Assembly: GCA_030622585.1 (NCBI GenBank)
Contig: JAUXFZ010000024.1
Coordinates: forward strand, 1-12,508
DNA length: 12,508 nucleotides
From: Myxococcales bacterium
GTDB lineage: Bacteria; Myxococcota_A; Polyangia; Polyangiales; Houyiibacteriaceae
Direction: 5' to 3'
How positions within the stretch are numbered: the stretch's first letter is position 1; every line of letters begins with the position of its first letter. The notes beneath the pieces were generated by a model that saw nothing but the letters and a program-made list of their open reading frames with translations, made no database searches and had not been told where the DNA came from. Below, piece by piece: positions 1-6,947 of this stretch. A program made the position numbers and the translations under genes.

Positions 1-45
1 CGCGTAACCCGATTTCACGACGTCATGTACTTGATTCTTATCCAT
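1..45 (-). CDS. SAM-dependent methyltransferase, N-terminus only (ArsM-like)
   Basis: An ATG at 45-43 on the minus strand opens a frame of 15 codons, MDKNQVHDVVKSGYA, that runs off the left edge. A GGAGG Shine-Dalgarno lies 5 bases upstream, and a promoter with a palindromic operator lies further upstream, so the start is well supported. The peptide resembles the beginning of class I SAM methyltransferases of the arsenite methyltransferase type, which commonly start with a short helix ending in a pattern like V+xGYAxIA. That match is from memory of the family and rests on few residues, so the product name is tentative. The existence of a gene start here is much surer than its function. The neighbouring operator fits a metalloid- or stress-responsive ArsR-type repressor, but no regulator gene is visible. 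Confidence 0.5.
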   Translation of the reverse strand, partial: MDKNQVHDVVKSGYA

Positions 46-50
46 CAAAG

Positions 51-55
51 CCTCC
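51..55 (-). promoter_or_regulatory. Shine-Dalgarno GGAGG of the methyltransferase-like gene
   Basis: The minus strand reads GGAGG followed by CTTTG and then the ATG at 45. A five-base full-consensus ribosome-binding site at ideal spacing fixes the start of the gene that leaves the left edge of the window. Confidence 0.75.
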
Positions 56-64
56 AATGGTTGA

Positions 65-94
65 ATGATGCAACTAAATAGTTGAGCCTGTCAA
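65..94 (-). promoter_or_regulatory. Sigma70-like promoter for the left-edge minus-strand gene
   Basis: On the minus strand a perfect -35 hexamer TTGACA (plus 94-89) is followed after 18 bases by CATCAT (plus 70-65), a 4 of 6 match to TATAAT. Transcription would start about 55-60 and read into the methyltransferase-like gene, leaving a short leader that contains the GGAGG ribosome-binding site. The position of the palindrome exactly in the spacer supports the assignment. No transcript data are available to me. Confidence 0.55.
71..84. promoter_or_regulatory. Palindromic operator within the promoter spacer
   Basis: CAACTAAATAGTTG is a perfect inverted repeat with 6-base arms and a 2-base centre, lying precisely between the -35 and -10 hexamers of the minus-strand promoter. 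It overlaps a second inverted repeat, GTTGA-N5-TCAAC at 81-95. Symmetric CAAC/GTTG half-sites in a promoter are typical of dimeric winged-helix repressors, including ArsR-family proteins. Which repressor binds here is inference. Confidence 0.5.
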
Positions 95-125
95 CCAAAT
101 TCGTCGAGACCCCAGAAACCCTTCT

Positions 126-302
126 CTAAGGGAGCTGGTGCGGGCATCGAACGAGCGCGTCCGCGATGCCGGCCCACGAGAGGGGCGTGTCCGGGGAACC
201 ATGAAGGAGCACGACCGCCGGTCCCTGACCCGAGTCGTTGTATCGCCAAGTTTGTGTACCGAGCGTAGCGTTCTCAAGATCGGAATCGGAGCGCATGCCC
301 AT
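126..302 (-). pseudogene. Truncated alpha/beta hydrolase N-terminus
   Basis: In the minus-strand frame beginning at ATG 302 (or ATG 296) the peptide contains GQGPAVVLLHGSPDTPLSW, the N-terminal strand and oxyanion-hole HG motif typical of alpha/beta hydrolases such as epoxide hydrolases and haloalkane dehalogenases. It is followed by the expected helix (AGIADALVR). The frame then ends at a TAG (128-126) after about 58 residues, whereas the family needs roughly 250-300. The nucleophile elbow, acid and catalytic histidine are all missing. None of the following frames picks up a recognisable continuation before the promoter of the next gene. I read it as the stump of a gene truncated by deletion or rearrangement. 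A frameshift pseudogene is less likely, because only about 80 bases remain before unrelated regulatory DNA. Confidence 0.6.
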
Positions 303-391
303 CCATAACCACGCCGCGCCGGCGCGTTCAAGGATGAGTTGACGCCAATCGGCACAAAGCGTACGAACGGGCACACAAGTTGGACGCCGCG

Positions 392-1123
392 ATGCCAGAG
401 CCCAGCCCAAACACCCAACGGTCGGCAATCCTCGCCGCGCGCGACGTGAGCAAGGTGTACCAGATGGGCGATGTCGAAGTGCATGCCCTCCGCGGCGTCA
501 ACGTCCCGCTATACGAGGGGGAGCTGATGGTGCTTCTAGGCCCGTCTGGCAGCGGCAAGTCGACCCTGCTCAACATCCTCGGTGCGCTCGATGTCCCGAG
601 CTCGGGGCAAGTGCTCTATCGAGGCCGGGATATATCGGAGGCGGGGGACCGCGAGCTGACCGAGTTTCGGCGCGAGCATGTCGGCTTCGTGTTTCAGTTC
701 TACAATCTGATTCCGAGTCTCACCGCGCGTGAAAACATCGCACTCGTGACCGAAATTTCGGACACGCCGCTAGACGCCGCCGAGGCCCTGGAGCTCGTTG
801 GACTGACAGATCGGATGGATCACTTCCCCGCTCAACTGTCGGGGGGTGAGCAGCAGCGCGTCGCGATCGCGCGGGCTGTGGCCAAGCAGCCCAAGATTCT
901 CCTCTGCGACGAGCCGACGGGCGCGCTCGACTTCAAGACGGGCATTCGTGTGCTCGAAGTGATCGAGCAGGTGAATCGAACCCTCGGAACGACTACGGCG
1001 GTGATCACGCACCACGCGCCCATCGCGTCGATGGCCGACCGCGTCGTGTCACTGTCCGATGGGCGGGTTGCGAGCGATCTCGCCAATGACGAGAAGGTGT
1101 CGCCTGCCGAGCTGACATGGTGA
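392..1123 (+). CDS. ABC transporter ATP-binding protein, MacB/LolD type
   Basis: A cytoplasmic ATPase subunit of an ABC transporter of the LolD/MacB/FtsE class. Numbering from ATG 392, it shows Walker A GPSGSGKST (50-58), a Q-loop in VFQFYNLIPSLT, the signature LSGGEQQR (149-156), Walker B ILLCDEPTGALD with D173 and catalytic E174, and the H-loop histidine (H207, THHAP). The total of 243 residues is normal for a stand-alone subunit. An in-frame TTG at 380 could add four residues, but the ATG is preferred. The gene is followed after 27 bases by an HlyD-type adaptor, the usual arrangement of MacAB-like or DevABC-like exporters. The partner FtsX/MacB permease is not encoded in the visible DNA on either side. 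ATPase identity is sure; the exported substrate is unknown. Confidence 0.95.
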   Translation: MPEPSPNTQRSAILAARDVSKVYQMGDVEVHALRGVNVPLYEGELMVLLGPSGSGKSTLLNILGALDVPSSGQVLYRGRDISEAGDRELTEFRREHVGFVFQFYNLIPSLTARENIALVTEISDTPLDAAEALELVGLTDRMDHFPAQLSGGEQQRVAIARAVAKQPKILLCDEPTGALDFKTGIRVLEVIEQVNRTLGTTTAVITHHAPIASMADRVVSLSDGRVASDLANDEKVSPAELTW

Positions 1124-1150
1124 GGTCTACGGAGTATGGAGTGATGGCGC

Positions 1151-2359
1151 ATGGCTAAGCCGTCCGGTTCGAGGAAATGGTTTCGTTGGGTTGTCATCTC
1201 CTTGGCGGTGGTGGCCGTAGTGGGCCTCATTGCCGTGGCGTGGATTCCGAACCCCGTCGAGGTCGAGCTTTCGGAGGTTCACCGAGGGCTTCTCGTCGTC
1301 ACCGTCAACGAGGACGGCCGCACCCGAGTCAAAGACCGGTTCATCGTCTCCGCGCCGATTACGGGCAACTTGGCCCGACTCGACCTGGAGGCCGGCGACG
1401 CGATCGAAGAGGGTCAGGTCCTTGCGCGCCTCGTGCCGCTGCCTCCTCCGCTTCTGGACTCTCGCACGCGCGCGGAGGCAAGAGCACGCGTCGATGCGGC
1501 GATGGCTGCTCGCCACCAGGCCCAGGCGGCCGTCAATCGTTCGAGGTTTCAGCGAGACTTCGCGAAGCAGGAGGCGGAACGAGCCCTTGCGGTTGTGCAG
1601 CAAGGTGGCCTGGCGCGGAGCGACGCCGACCGCGCGGTCTCCAATTACGGCAGCAGCAAGGAAGAGCTTCGCTCCGCCGAGTTTGGCGCCCGGGTCGCCG
1701 ACCACCAGCTGAAGCTAGCGCAGACGGCGCTCATCCAACTGAGCGGACAGGGCGAGGAGGGCGAGCAGTTGGAGATCATCTCACCGGTCGCCGGCCAGGT
1801 GCTGAAGGTTTTCCAGGAGAGCGAGGGCGTAGCTCCAGGCGGCACTGCCATCCTCGAAGTGGGTGACCCTGCTGCCCTCGAGGTCGTGGTCGACGTGTTG
1901 AGTCAGGACGCGACGCGCATTCCCGCCGGGGCGGCGACATTGATAGAGCGGTGGGGTGGCAAGAACCCGTTGCGCGGCCACGTGCGAGTGGTGGAGCCGT
2001 CCGCGTTTACCAAGCTCTCGGCCCTCGGCGTCGAGGAGCAACGTGTGAACGTCATCATCGACATGGATGACGATCGCGAGCACTGGGCCAGTTTGGGAGA
2101 CGGGTACAGGGTAGAGGCCCGCATCTCGGTCTGGCGGGGTGAAGACGTGCTGAAAGTTCCGGCGAGCGCCGTGTTTCGATCCGACGAAAGCTGGGCGACC
2201 TTCGTCGTCGAGGAGGAGACCGCGGTCGTGCGAATAGTAGAACTGGGAGAAACCAACGGGCTCGAAACCGAAGTGCTGTCCGGCTTGGAGGAGGGCGATA
2301 CGGTGATCGCCTATCCAAGCGACAGCGTCCGTGACGGCGTGTCGGTCGAGTCGAGGTAG
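1151..2359 (+). CDS. HlyD/MacA-family periplasmic adaptor (membrane fusion protein)
   Basis: The protein links an inner-membrane transporter to the outer membrane. A single N-terminal anchor spans about residues 11-31 after a basic stretch. It is followed by the first half of the barrel-sandwich (lipoyl-like) domain (RFIVSAPITGNLARL...DAIEEGQVLARL, given here with a gap), a long Ala/Arg/Glu/Gln-rich alpha-hairpin at about 98-195, the returning lipoyl half (IISPVAGQVLKVF), and beta-barrel and membrane-proximal domains (VPASAVFRSDESWATFVV, GLEEGDTVI). Its 402 residues are typical of the family. A GGAG lies about 9 bases before ATG 1151. It is presumably co-transcribed with the upstream ATPase and the downstream MscS-like gene, 7 bases away. 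The missing piece is the transport permease. Confidence 0.92.
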   Translation: MAKPSGSRKWFRWVVISLAVVAVVGLIAVAWIPNPVEVELSEVHRGLLVVTVNEDGRTRVKDRFIVSAPITGNLARLDLEAGDAIEEGQVLARLVPLPPPLLDSRTRAEARARVDAAMAARHQAQAAVNRSRFQRDFAKQEAERALAVVQQGGLARSDADRAVSNYGSSKEELRSAEFGARVADHQLKLAQTALIQLSGQGEEGEQLEIISPVAGQVLKVFQESEGVAPGGTAILEVGDPAALEVVVDVLSQDATRIPAGAATLIERWGGKNPLRGHVRVVEPSAFTKLSALGVEEQRVNVIIDMDDDREHWASLGDGYRVEARISVWRGEDVLKVPASAVFRSDESWATFVVEEETAVVRIVELGETNGLETEVLSGLEEGDTVIAYPSDSVRDGVSVESR

Positions 2360-2366
2360 GTAGACT

Positions 2367-3224
2367 ATGCCGTCGACGCTTCCCGAGTTTCTTCAAGATC
2401 GCGTGCTGCTGAGAGACGCGATCGCGACGGTAATCTTGTTCCTGACGGTGTTGACTCTTCGCTACGCCGCCATTCGTTTTGTCCGCCGCAGGCTCCCGAG
2501 CAACGACAAATTCCAGCTCCGCTGGGCCTCACAGATTCGGGGCTTCTCCTACGCGATACTGGCCTTGGGCCTATTCACCATTTGGGCAGCCGAGCTCCAA
2601 GCCCTTGCCGTGTCGTTTGCGGTTCTGGCGATGGCGGTCGTTTGGGCTACGAGAGAAACGTTCGCATGCATCCAGGGAGCCGCGTATCGCATCAGCACGA
2701 ACGCGTTCCAAGTCGGCGATCGGATCAACATCGGAGGGATTCGTGGCGACGTCATCGATACAGGGATGCTGGGGACGCTGGTGTTCGAAGTCGGGCAGGG
2801 GCATCAGCGCACCGGGCGTACGATCAGCATTCCCAACAGCCTGTTCATGACGGACCCGGTGCTCAACGAGAGCCTCGCTGGCGAGTACATGCTGCACTTG
2901 ATGACTATTCCGGTGGATCGCAGTGGCGACCTCGGCACGATTGAGCGCACGGCTCTCGCCGCCGCGCGAGAGGCGTGCGCGGACTTCCTGGACGACGTCC
3001 GTCGCCCCATGGCAGCGCGCTACCGCCGACACGGCTTGATCCCGCCTATTGTCGACCCACGCATCACGTACCAGCTCGTGGACAAGCACACCGTGAACCT
3101 CCTGCTCCGCATCCCGACGCCCATCAGGCTGGAGCGCCAAGTCGAGCAGCACGTGCTCAGAGCGGTGCTGGGCGTGCCGAAAAGCCAGGACACGTTGCCC
3201 CCGCCCGCGCCCGCGCCCGAGTGA
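2367..3224 (+). CDS. MscS-like small-conductance mechanosensitive channel family protein
   Basis: An inner-membrane protein of 285 residues. Hydrophobic segments lie near residues 12-35, 52-70 and 72-92, the last corresponding to the pore-lining helix. The diagnostic MscS beta-domain follows: NAFQVGDRINIGGIRGDV, then a strand region ending in ISIPNSLFMTDPVLNES, matching the family pattern of F-x-VGD-x-I, G-x-V and PNS/N. A C-terminal alpha/beta segment and a Pro/Ala-rich tail (PPPAPAPE) close the protein. The start is supported by GAGGTAGG just upstream, overlapping the end of the adaptor gene, which suggests translational coupling. Canonical MscS proteins release osmolytes under hypo-osmotic shock. 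Whether this one is a channel or an accessory to the neighbouring exporter genes cannot be told from sequence. Confidence 0.85.
   Translation: MPSTLPEFLQDRVLLRDAIATVILFLTVLTLRYAAIRFVRRRLPSNDKFQLRWASQIRGFSYAILALGLFTIWAAELQALAVSFAVLAMAVVWATRETFACIQGAAYRISTNAFQVGDRINIGGIRGDVIDTGMLGTLVFEVGQGHQRTGRTISIPNSLFMTDPVLNESLAGEYMLHLMTIPVDRSGDLGTIERTALAAAREACADFLDDVRRPMAARYRRHGLIPPIVDPRITYQLVDKHTVNLLLRIPTPIRLERQVEQHVLRAVLGVPKSQDTLPPPAPAPE
3198..3221 (+). repeat. Short GC-rich hexamer repeat at the end of the MscS-like gene
   Basis: About three imperfect copies of GCCCGC lie in the last codons and encode the Pro/Ala tail of the MscS-like protein. It is a coding low-complexity tract, prone to slippage, and has no evident separate function. 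Confidence 0.5.
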
Positions 3225-3363
3225 CGCTGGCGCCGACCCGGTGTTGAAGGAAGGCAACGGTCTCTCCTAGACATCTCGAGCGGGCCCAGCGTGCGCCGGA
3301 TCCTCTGCTCTTGTCGCTCGCACACGCCCAAAAAGGGGTCGTGGCGGCCGGATTTTGATAGAG
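3225..3363. other. Intergenic region between the transport operon and the aldolase operon
   Basis: These 139 bases separate the two plus-strand operons and should hold the promoter of the aldolase-kinase-dehydrogenase-cytidylyltransferase operon. The best -35-like hexamer is TTGAAG at 3244, but no convincing -10 follows it at 16-18 bases. I saw no strong hairpin with a T-run that would terminate the upstream operon. An in-frame TTG at 3355 lies just before the chosen aldolase start. Confidence 0.4.
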
Positions 3364-4224
3364 ATGGCTGGTATGGGGAGTGCAGCTTCGAACGGGATCG
3401 TCGGCGACCTGCGCCGCGCGCGCGCAGAGGGCTATGCGCTCGGCTCGTTCAACATCACCGGGTTTGATCCAATGCTTGCGTTGGGCAAAGCAGCCGCGAC
3501 CTGTGGCGCGCCGGCGATCGTGCAGGTTTCCGAAGGGGTTCTCGAGGCGTACGGTTCCGCCCTCTTCAAGGGCTGGTTCGACCTCGTTCGACGTTTGAGC
3601 AGCGCGACCCTATACCTGCACCTGGACCACTCCTCCAACGTCGGTCTGATCGAAGAATGCATCGATCGTGGTTGGGACTCGGTCATGTTCGACGGTTCGG
3701 CGATGCCGATCGAGCTCAACACGGAGCTTACCGCGGCTGTCGTGAGAAAGGCGCACGCGCATGGCGTCGCCGTCGAGGCGGAGCTTGGAGGCGTCGGCGG
3801 CGTCGAGGATGGTGCGGCCAGAGGCGGGCGCGACTCGCTGGCGGTGGTTCAGCAAGTGCCCGAGTTTACCGAAAAGACGGGCATCGATTTCCTTGCTGTA
3901 GGTTTCGGAAACGCCCATGGACACTACGAGAGCACCGCAGGCCTGCAGTGGGACATTCTCGAGCGGGCCGCGCGCGCAACGAGTATCCCTCTCGTGCTCC
4001 ACGGCGGAACCGGTTTGTCGAGCGCCGAGTTCAGCCGGGCTATCCGCAACGGGTGCGCGAAGATCAACATCTCGACGGCTCTCAAAGAGCAGTACGTGGC
4101 CGTACTCGCAGACGCCTCCCTCAGCGGAGTCGTCGGTAAGCAACCCGTGAAGTTGCACCTCGCGCTACAGGAGCGGTGCGCGGCGACTTGCGAGCACTTC
4201 ATCAAACAGTTCCAAAGCACATGA
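3364..4224 (+). CDS. Class II aldolase, fructose/tagatose-bisphosphate aldolase family
   Basis: A zinc-dependent class II aldolase, cleaving or forming a ketose (bis)phosphate through a dihydroxyacetone-phosphate enediolate. Counting from ATG 3364 (286 residues, normal length), the metal- and substrate-site motifs are intact: HLDH (86-89), VMFDGS, VEAELG (E140), GNAHGHY with H185, and VLHGGTG with H213. The glycine-rich loop is followed by KINISTALK. That last motif resembles the KVNVATELK of tagatose-bisphosphate aldolases (GatY/KbaY) more than the NIDTD of fructose-bisphosphate enzymes, so an unusual ketose or aldehyde partner is plausible. It is the first gene of a tight operon with an FGGY kinase 13 bases downstream. 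In-frame TTG 3355 and ATG 3373 are alternative starts. Confidence 0.92.
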   Translation: MAGMGSAASNGIVGDLRRARAEGYALGSFNITGFDPMLALGKAAATCGAPAIVQVSEGVLEAYGSALFKGWFDLVRRLSSATLYLHLDHSSNVGLIEECIDRGWDSVMFDGSAMPIELNTELTAAVVRKAHAHGVAVEAELGGVGGVEDGAARGGRDSLAVVQQVPEFTEKTGIDFLAVGFGNAHGHYESTAGLQWDILERAARATSIPLVLHGGTGLSSAEFSRAIRNGCAKINISTALKEQYVAVLADASLSGVVGKQPVKLHLALQERCAATCEHFIKQFQST

Positions 4225-4237
4225 GAGCACTGCAACA

Positions 4238-5776
4238 ATGTTCGTAATTTCCCTCAATCTCGGCCTCAAGAGTGTTCGCGCAATCGTGTTCGACGAGACT
4301 GGTCAAACCATAGCCGCGCACTCGCTGCCTGTGACCACCACCCTCAAGGGAAGCATGGTGGAGCAATCCGCCGAGGAGTGGTGGAGCAAGCTGCGTGAGG
4401 TTATTCGCGTGGTAACCGAGGACCAGGATCTCGCGCAACAGATCGAGCTCGCGACCGTCGCCACCTCTTCGAGCTGCCTCGTGACGGTCGATGAGAAGGG
4501 CCATCCGTTGCGCCAAGTCATCATGGTCTCTGATCGTCGCGCGGAGGAAGAGGCGGCACAGATAGGTGCGTCCGCGGCATTCGAGGCACTCGCCCTAGAA
4601 CACGACCTGAAATGCACCTCCATGCTGCAGATGCCGCGGATGCTTTGGGTTAAGCAGCACGAACCGGATGTGTTTGCCAGAGCGCACAAATTTCTCTCAC
4701 CCAACGACTACCTCGCCGCTCGGCTCACCGGGCGACCACCGATCACCGATCCCCTCAACGCTGAAAAGTCGTACTACATCGGCGACAGAGCCGCGTATGC
4801 GGCCGAGCTCTACGACCAGTTCGACGTTCCCGTCAGCATGTTGCCCGAGGTTCAACCCGTGGGGAGCGACCTCGGTCGAATCGACCCGAAAGTCGCGAGA
4901 GAGGTCGGGCTTCCCTCGAACGTCCGGCTTCGTCTCAGTACCTACGACGCGATCTGCTCGGTATTTGGGACCGGTCTCCGCTCAGAAGGAATGGTCTGCG
5001 ATGTTTCCGGAACGGTGAGCTCCGTGCGGCTCTTTTGTGAGGAGCCGCAAGCGGATGAACAGGGTCGGGTATTCTCCCAACGCTTCGAACCGGCCGGCTG
5101 CTACCTGCTCGGCGGCTCGAACAACCTGGGTGGCGGCCTCATCGAGTGGACGAAGCAATGCTTTTACAAGAACGAGCAATACCCATATGAAGTGATGGAG
5201 AAGGAAGCGCGCGAGAGCCGCCCGGGCGCCAAGGGGCTGATCTTTCTTCCCTACCTTCTCGGGGCGCGCGCTCCAATTTGGAACGGAGACGCCCGTGGCG
5301 TGTTTTTCGGTCTCGAACGCTTTCACAGCCGGGGCGACATGGCGCGCGCGGTATTCGAAAGCGTGGGATTCGGAATCCGCGAGTTCATCGATGTCTTCAA
5401 GGAGCTTGGCCGGAGTCCAAAGTCGATCACTGCAAGCGGTGGCCTGGCGCGCATACCGCTCGTCAATGAGATCAAGGCGGATGTCACCGGTGTGGAGTAC
5501 CAGGTCATGGAGGAGCTCGAGTCCACTAGCCTCGGGGCCGCGCTCATCGTGCTCGTCGCGGAGGGGCGGTTCCAGAACTACGACGAGGCTTCGCAAGCGA
5601 TGGTACGAACCCGACAGATCTTCTTCCCCAAGGCGAAGAACGTCCAGCTCTACGATGAGCTGTATGGCTTGTATCAGTCGGTCTACGAGGGGCTTACGCC
5701 GGTCTTCGCCAAGCGCAAGAAGATCATGGCGAGTGGTGATGTGTTCCCGCCCCTCGAACACATCGAGAACCTATGA
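4238..5776 (+). CDS. FGGY-family carbohydrate kinase with atypical phosphate-1 motif
   Basis: An ATP-dependent sugar or polyol kinase of the FGGY family (xylulokinase/glycerol kinase relatives), 512 residues, normal length. Recognisable are SDRR with the sugar-site D99, SPNDYLAARLTG, TDPLNAEKS, STYDAICSVFGTG with the probable catalytic base D237, DVSGTVSSV, LPYLLGARAPIWNGDARGVF and ASGGLARIP near the C-terminal half. One thing is odd: the N-terminal phosphate-binding loop, usually DxGT(S/T), reads NLGLKS (N7 to S12), losing both the acidic residue and the threonine. The rest of the site is kept, so it may be an active kinase with altered nucleotide binding. It overlaps the next gene by 4 bases (ATGA), implying translational coupling. 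The substrate is unknown but presumably comes from or feeds the aldolase. Confidence 0.9.
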   Translation: MFVISLNLGLKSVRAIVFDETGQTIAAHSLPVTTTLKGSMVEQSAEEWWSKLREVIRVVTEDQDLAQQIELATVATSSSCLVTVDEKGHPLRQVIMVSDRRAEEEAAQIGASAAFEALALEHDLKCTSMLQMPRMLWVKQHEPDVFARAHKFLSPNDYLAARLTGRPPITDPLNAEKSYYIGDRAAYAAELYDQFDVPVSMLPEVQPVGSDLGRIDPKVAREVGLPSNVRLRLSTYDAICSVFGTGLRSEGMVCDVSGTVSSVRLFCEEPQADEQGRVFSQRFEPAGCYLLGGSNNLGGGLIEWTKQCFYKNEQYPYEVMEKEARESRPGAKGLIFLPYLLGARAPIWNGDARGVFFGLERFHSRGDMARAVFESVGFGIREFIDVFKELGRSPKSITASGGLARIPLVNEIKADVTGVEYQVMEELESTSLGAALIVLVAEGRFQNYDEASQAMVRTRQIFFPKAKNVQLYDELYGLYQSVYEGLTPVFAKRKKIMASGDVFPPLEHIENL

Positions 5777-6906
5777 CCGACTTCAACATCGGAATCCCAA
5801 CTCAAATCGCCTTCGGATCTGGCTCTTTGAGTCGCTTCGCCTCGGTCTGCGAAGAGCACGCGTGGAACAAAGCCTTGGTCATCGCCTCGGCCAGCATGTC
5901 ACAGCGTGATTTCGCTGCCGCGTTCCTCGACCGCCTTCCCCTCGAAGTGCAGATCTGGACCAATGTAGAGTCGAATCCGCGTGTCGGGACGGTTGACGCG
6001 TGCGTGGCCGAGTATCGCGCTCAGGGGATCGATGTCGTGATCGGTATTGGTGGGGGCAGCGCCATGGACCAGGCGAAGGCAACCGCAGTAGGTTTGCGCG
6101 CGGGTCCTTCGGTTACGTCGCTCATGCGCGGCGAGGCGCCGATGCCAACGACGAAGGCGCCGCTTGCGCTGGTTCCCACGACGTCGGGCACGGGATCCGA
6201 GGCTAGCTGGGGCGCGATCCTAACGGACTGCGAGCGCGGCGAAAAAGGCGGGCTGCGGGGGAGGGTCGTCTCTGCGGACTATGCGTTCGTCGACCCGAGC
6301 TGTACGATCGATTTACCCGAATCGATCACCATGACGACTGGATTCGACGTGCTGACCCACGCCCTCGAGACCTTCCTGTCCAAGAAGCGCAGCCCTTACA
6401 CCACGATGCTGTCTCGCCGGTCGATGCAGTCGGTGTTTCGCTATCTTCCGGTGCTCAAGTCCTCTCCTCGGGACCTCGGTGCCCGAACGGAGATGGCATT
6501 TGCGAGCACCCTCGCCGGAATCAACCTTGCACTATCGAGCACGTGCCTGCCGCACCGCCTCCAGTACCCGCTAGGCGCACTTACCGACACCCCACATGCC
6601 GAGGGTCTCGCGGCCCTCTACCCGAGTTGGCTCGCCTCCACGTTGCCGTACGCTACAGCCGATCTGGCCGAGTGCGCCCGATGGATCGGAGGCACCGCGT
6701 CGTCGGATCGCGAGCTCGCCGATTGGTTCGTGGAGCAGGTTGGCGCTCTGATCGGCTCGATCGGCATGCTCAGGCGTCTTTCGGATTTCGGTATCGATGA
6801 AGCGACAGCGGAAAAACTGGTGTCGCAAGTGTCCGGCGCCTTGGACAACGATCCTGGGGATGCATCTCCCGAGGCGCTGCGCAGAATCTACCTTCAATCG
6901 GTGTGA
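5773..6906 (+). CDS. Iron-containing (group III) alcohol dehydrogenase
   Basis: An NAD(P)-dependent, metal-activated dehydrogenase, 377 residues, typical of the FucO/glycerol dehydrogenase superfamily. It shows GIGGGSAMDQAKA (nucleotide-binding G93-S96), PTTSGTGSEAS, and all four expected metal ligands: D192 and H196 in GFDVLTHALE, H261 in CLPHRLQYPLG and H275 in TDTPHAEG. The 14-residue spacing of the last two is as in FucO. The second histidine of the usual HxxxHP element is tyrosine (Y265). The start overlaps the kinase stop by 4 bases. In context it would interconvert an aldehyde or keto intermediate and its alcohol, before nucleotide activation by the downstream enzyme. In phosphonate pathways, relatives reduce phosphonoacetaldehyde to 2-hydroxyethylphosphonate, but that assignment is not demonstrated here. 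Confidence 0.92.
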   Translation: MTDFNIGIPTQIAFGSGSLSRFASVCEEHAWNKALVIASASMSQRDFAAAFLDRLPLEVQIWTNVESNPRVGTVDACVAEYRAQGIDVVIGIGGGSAMDQAKATAVGLRAGPSVTSLMRGEAPMPTTKAPLALVPTTSGTGSEASWGAILTDCERGEKGGLRGRVVSADYAFVDPSCTIDLPESITMTTGFDVLTHALETFLSKKRSPYTTMLSRRSMQSVFRYLPVLKSSPRDLGARTEMAFASTLAGINLALSSTCLPHRLQYPLGALTDTPHAEGLAALYPSWLASTLPYATADLAECARWIGGTASSDRELADWFVEQVGALIGSIGMLRRLSDFGIDEATAEKLVSQVSGALDNDPGDASPEALRRIYLQSV

Positions 6907-6947
6907 TAGTTGGCTGCGCGGCCCGGGCTGCGTAGAATCGGGTCAGA

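Noticed and set aside
2571..3257. 228-codon open frame on the minus strand inside the MscS-like gene
   Set aside because: Antisense to a conserved membrane protein and lacking any domain signature; a product of GC-rich codon bias.
3244..3272. Promoter for the aldolase operon (TTGAAG as -35)
   Set aside because: No acceptable -10 hexamer at the required spacing; the match is no better than chance.
4982..5761. 259-codon open frame on the minus strand inside the kinase gene
   Set aside because: Antisense shadow of a clearly conserved FGGY kinase in GC-rich DNA; its translation shows no recognisable motif.
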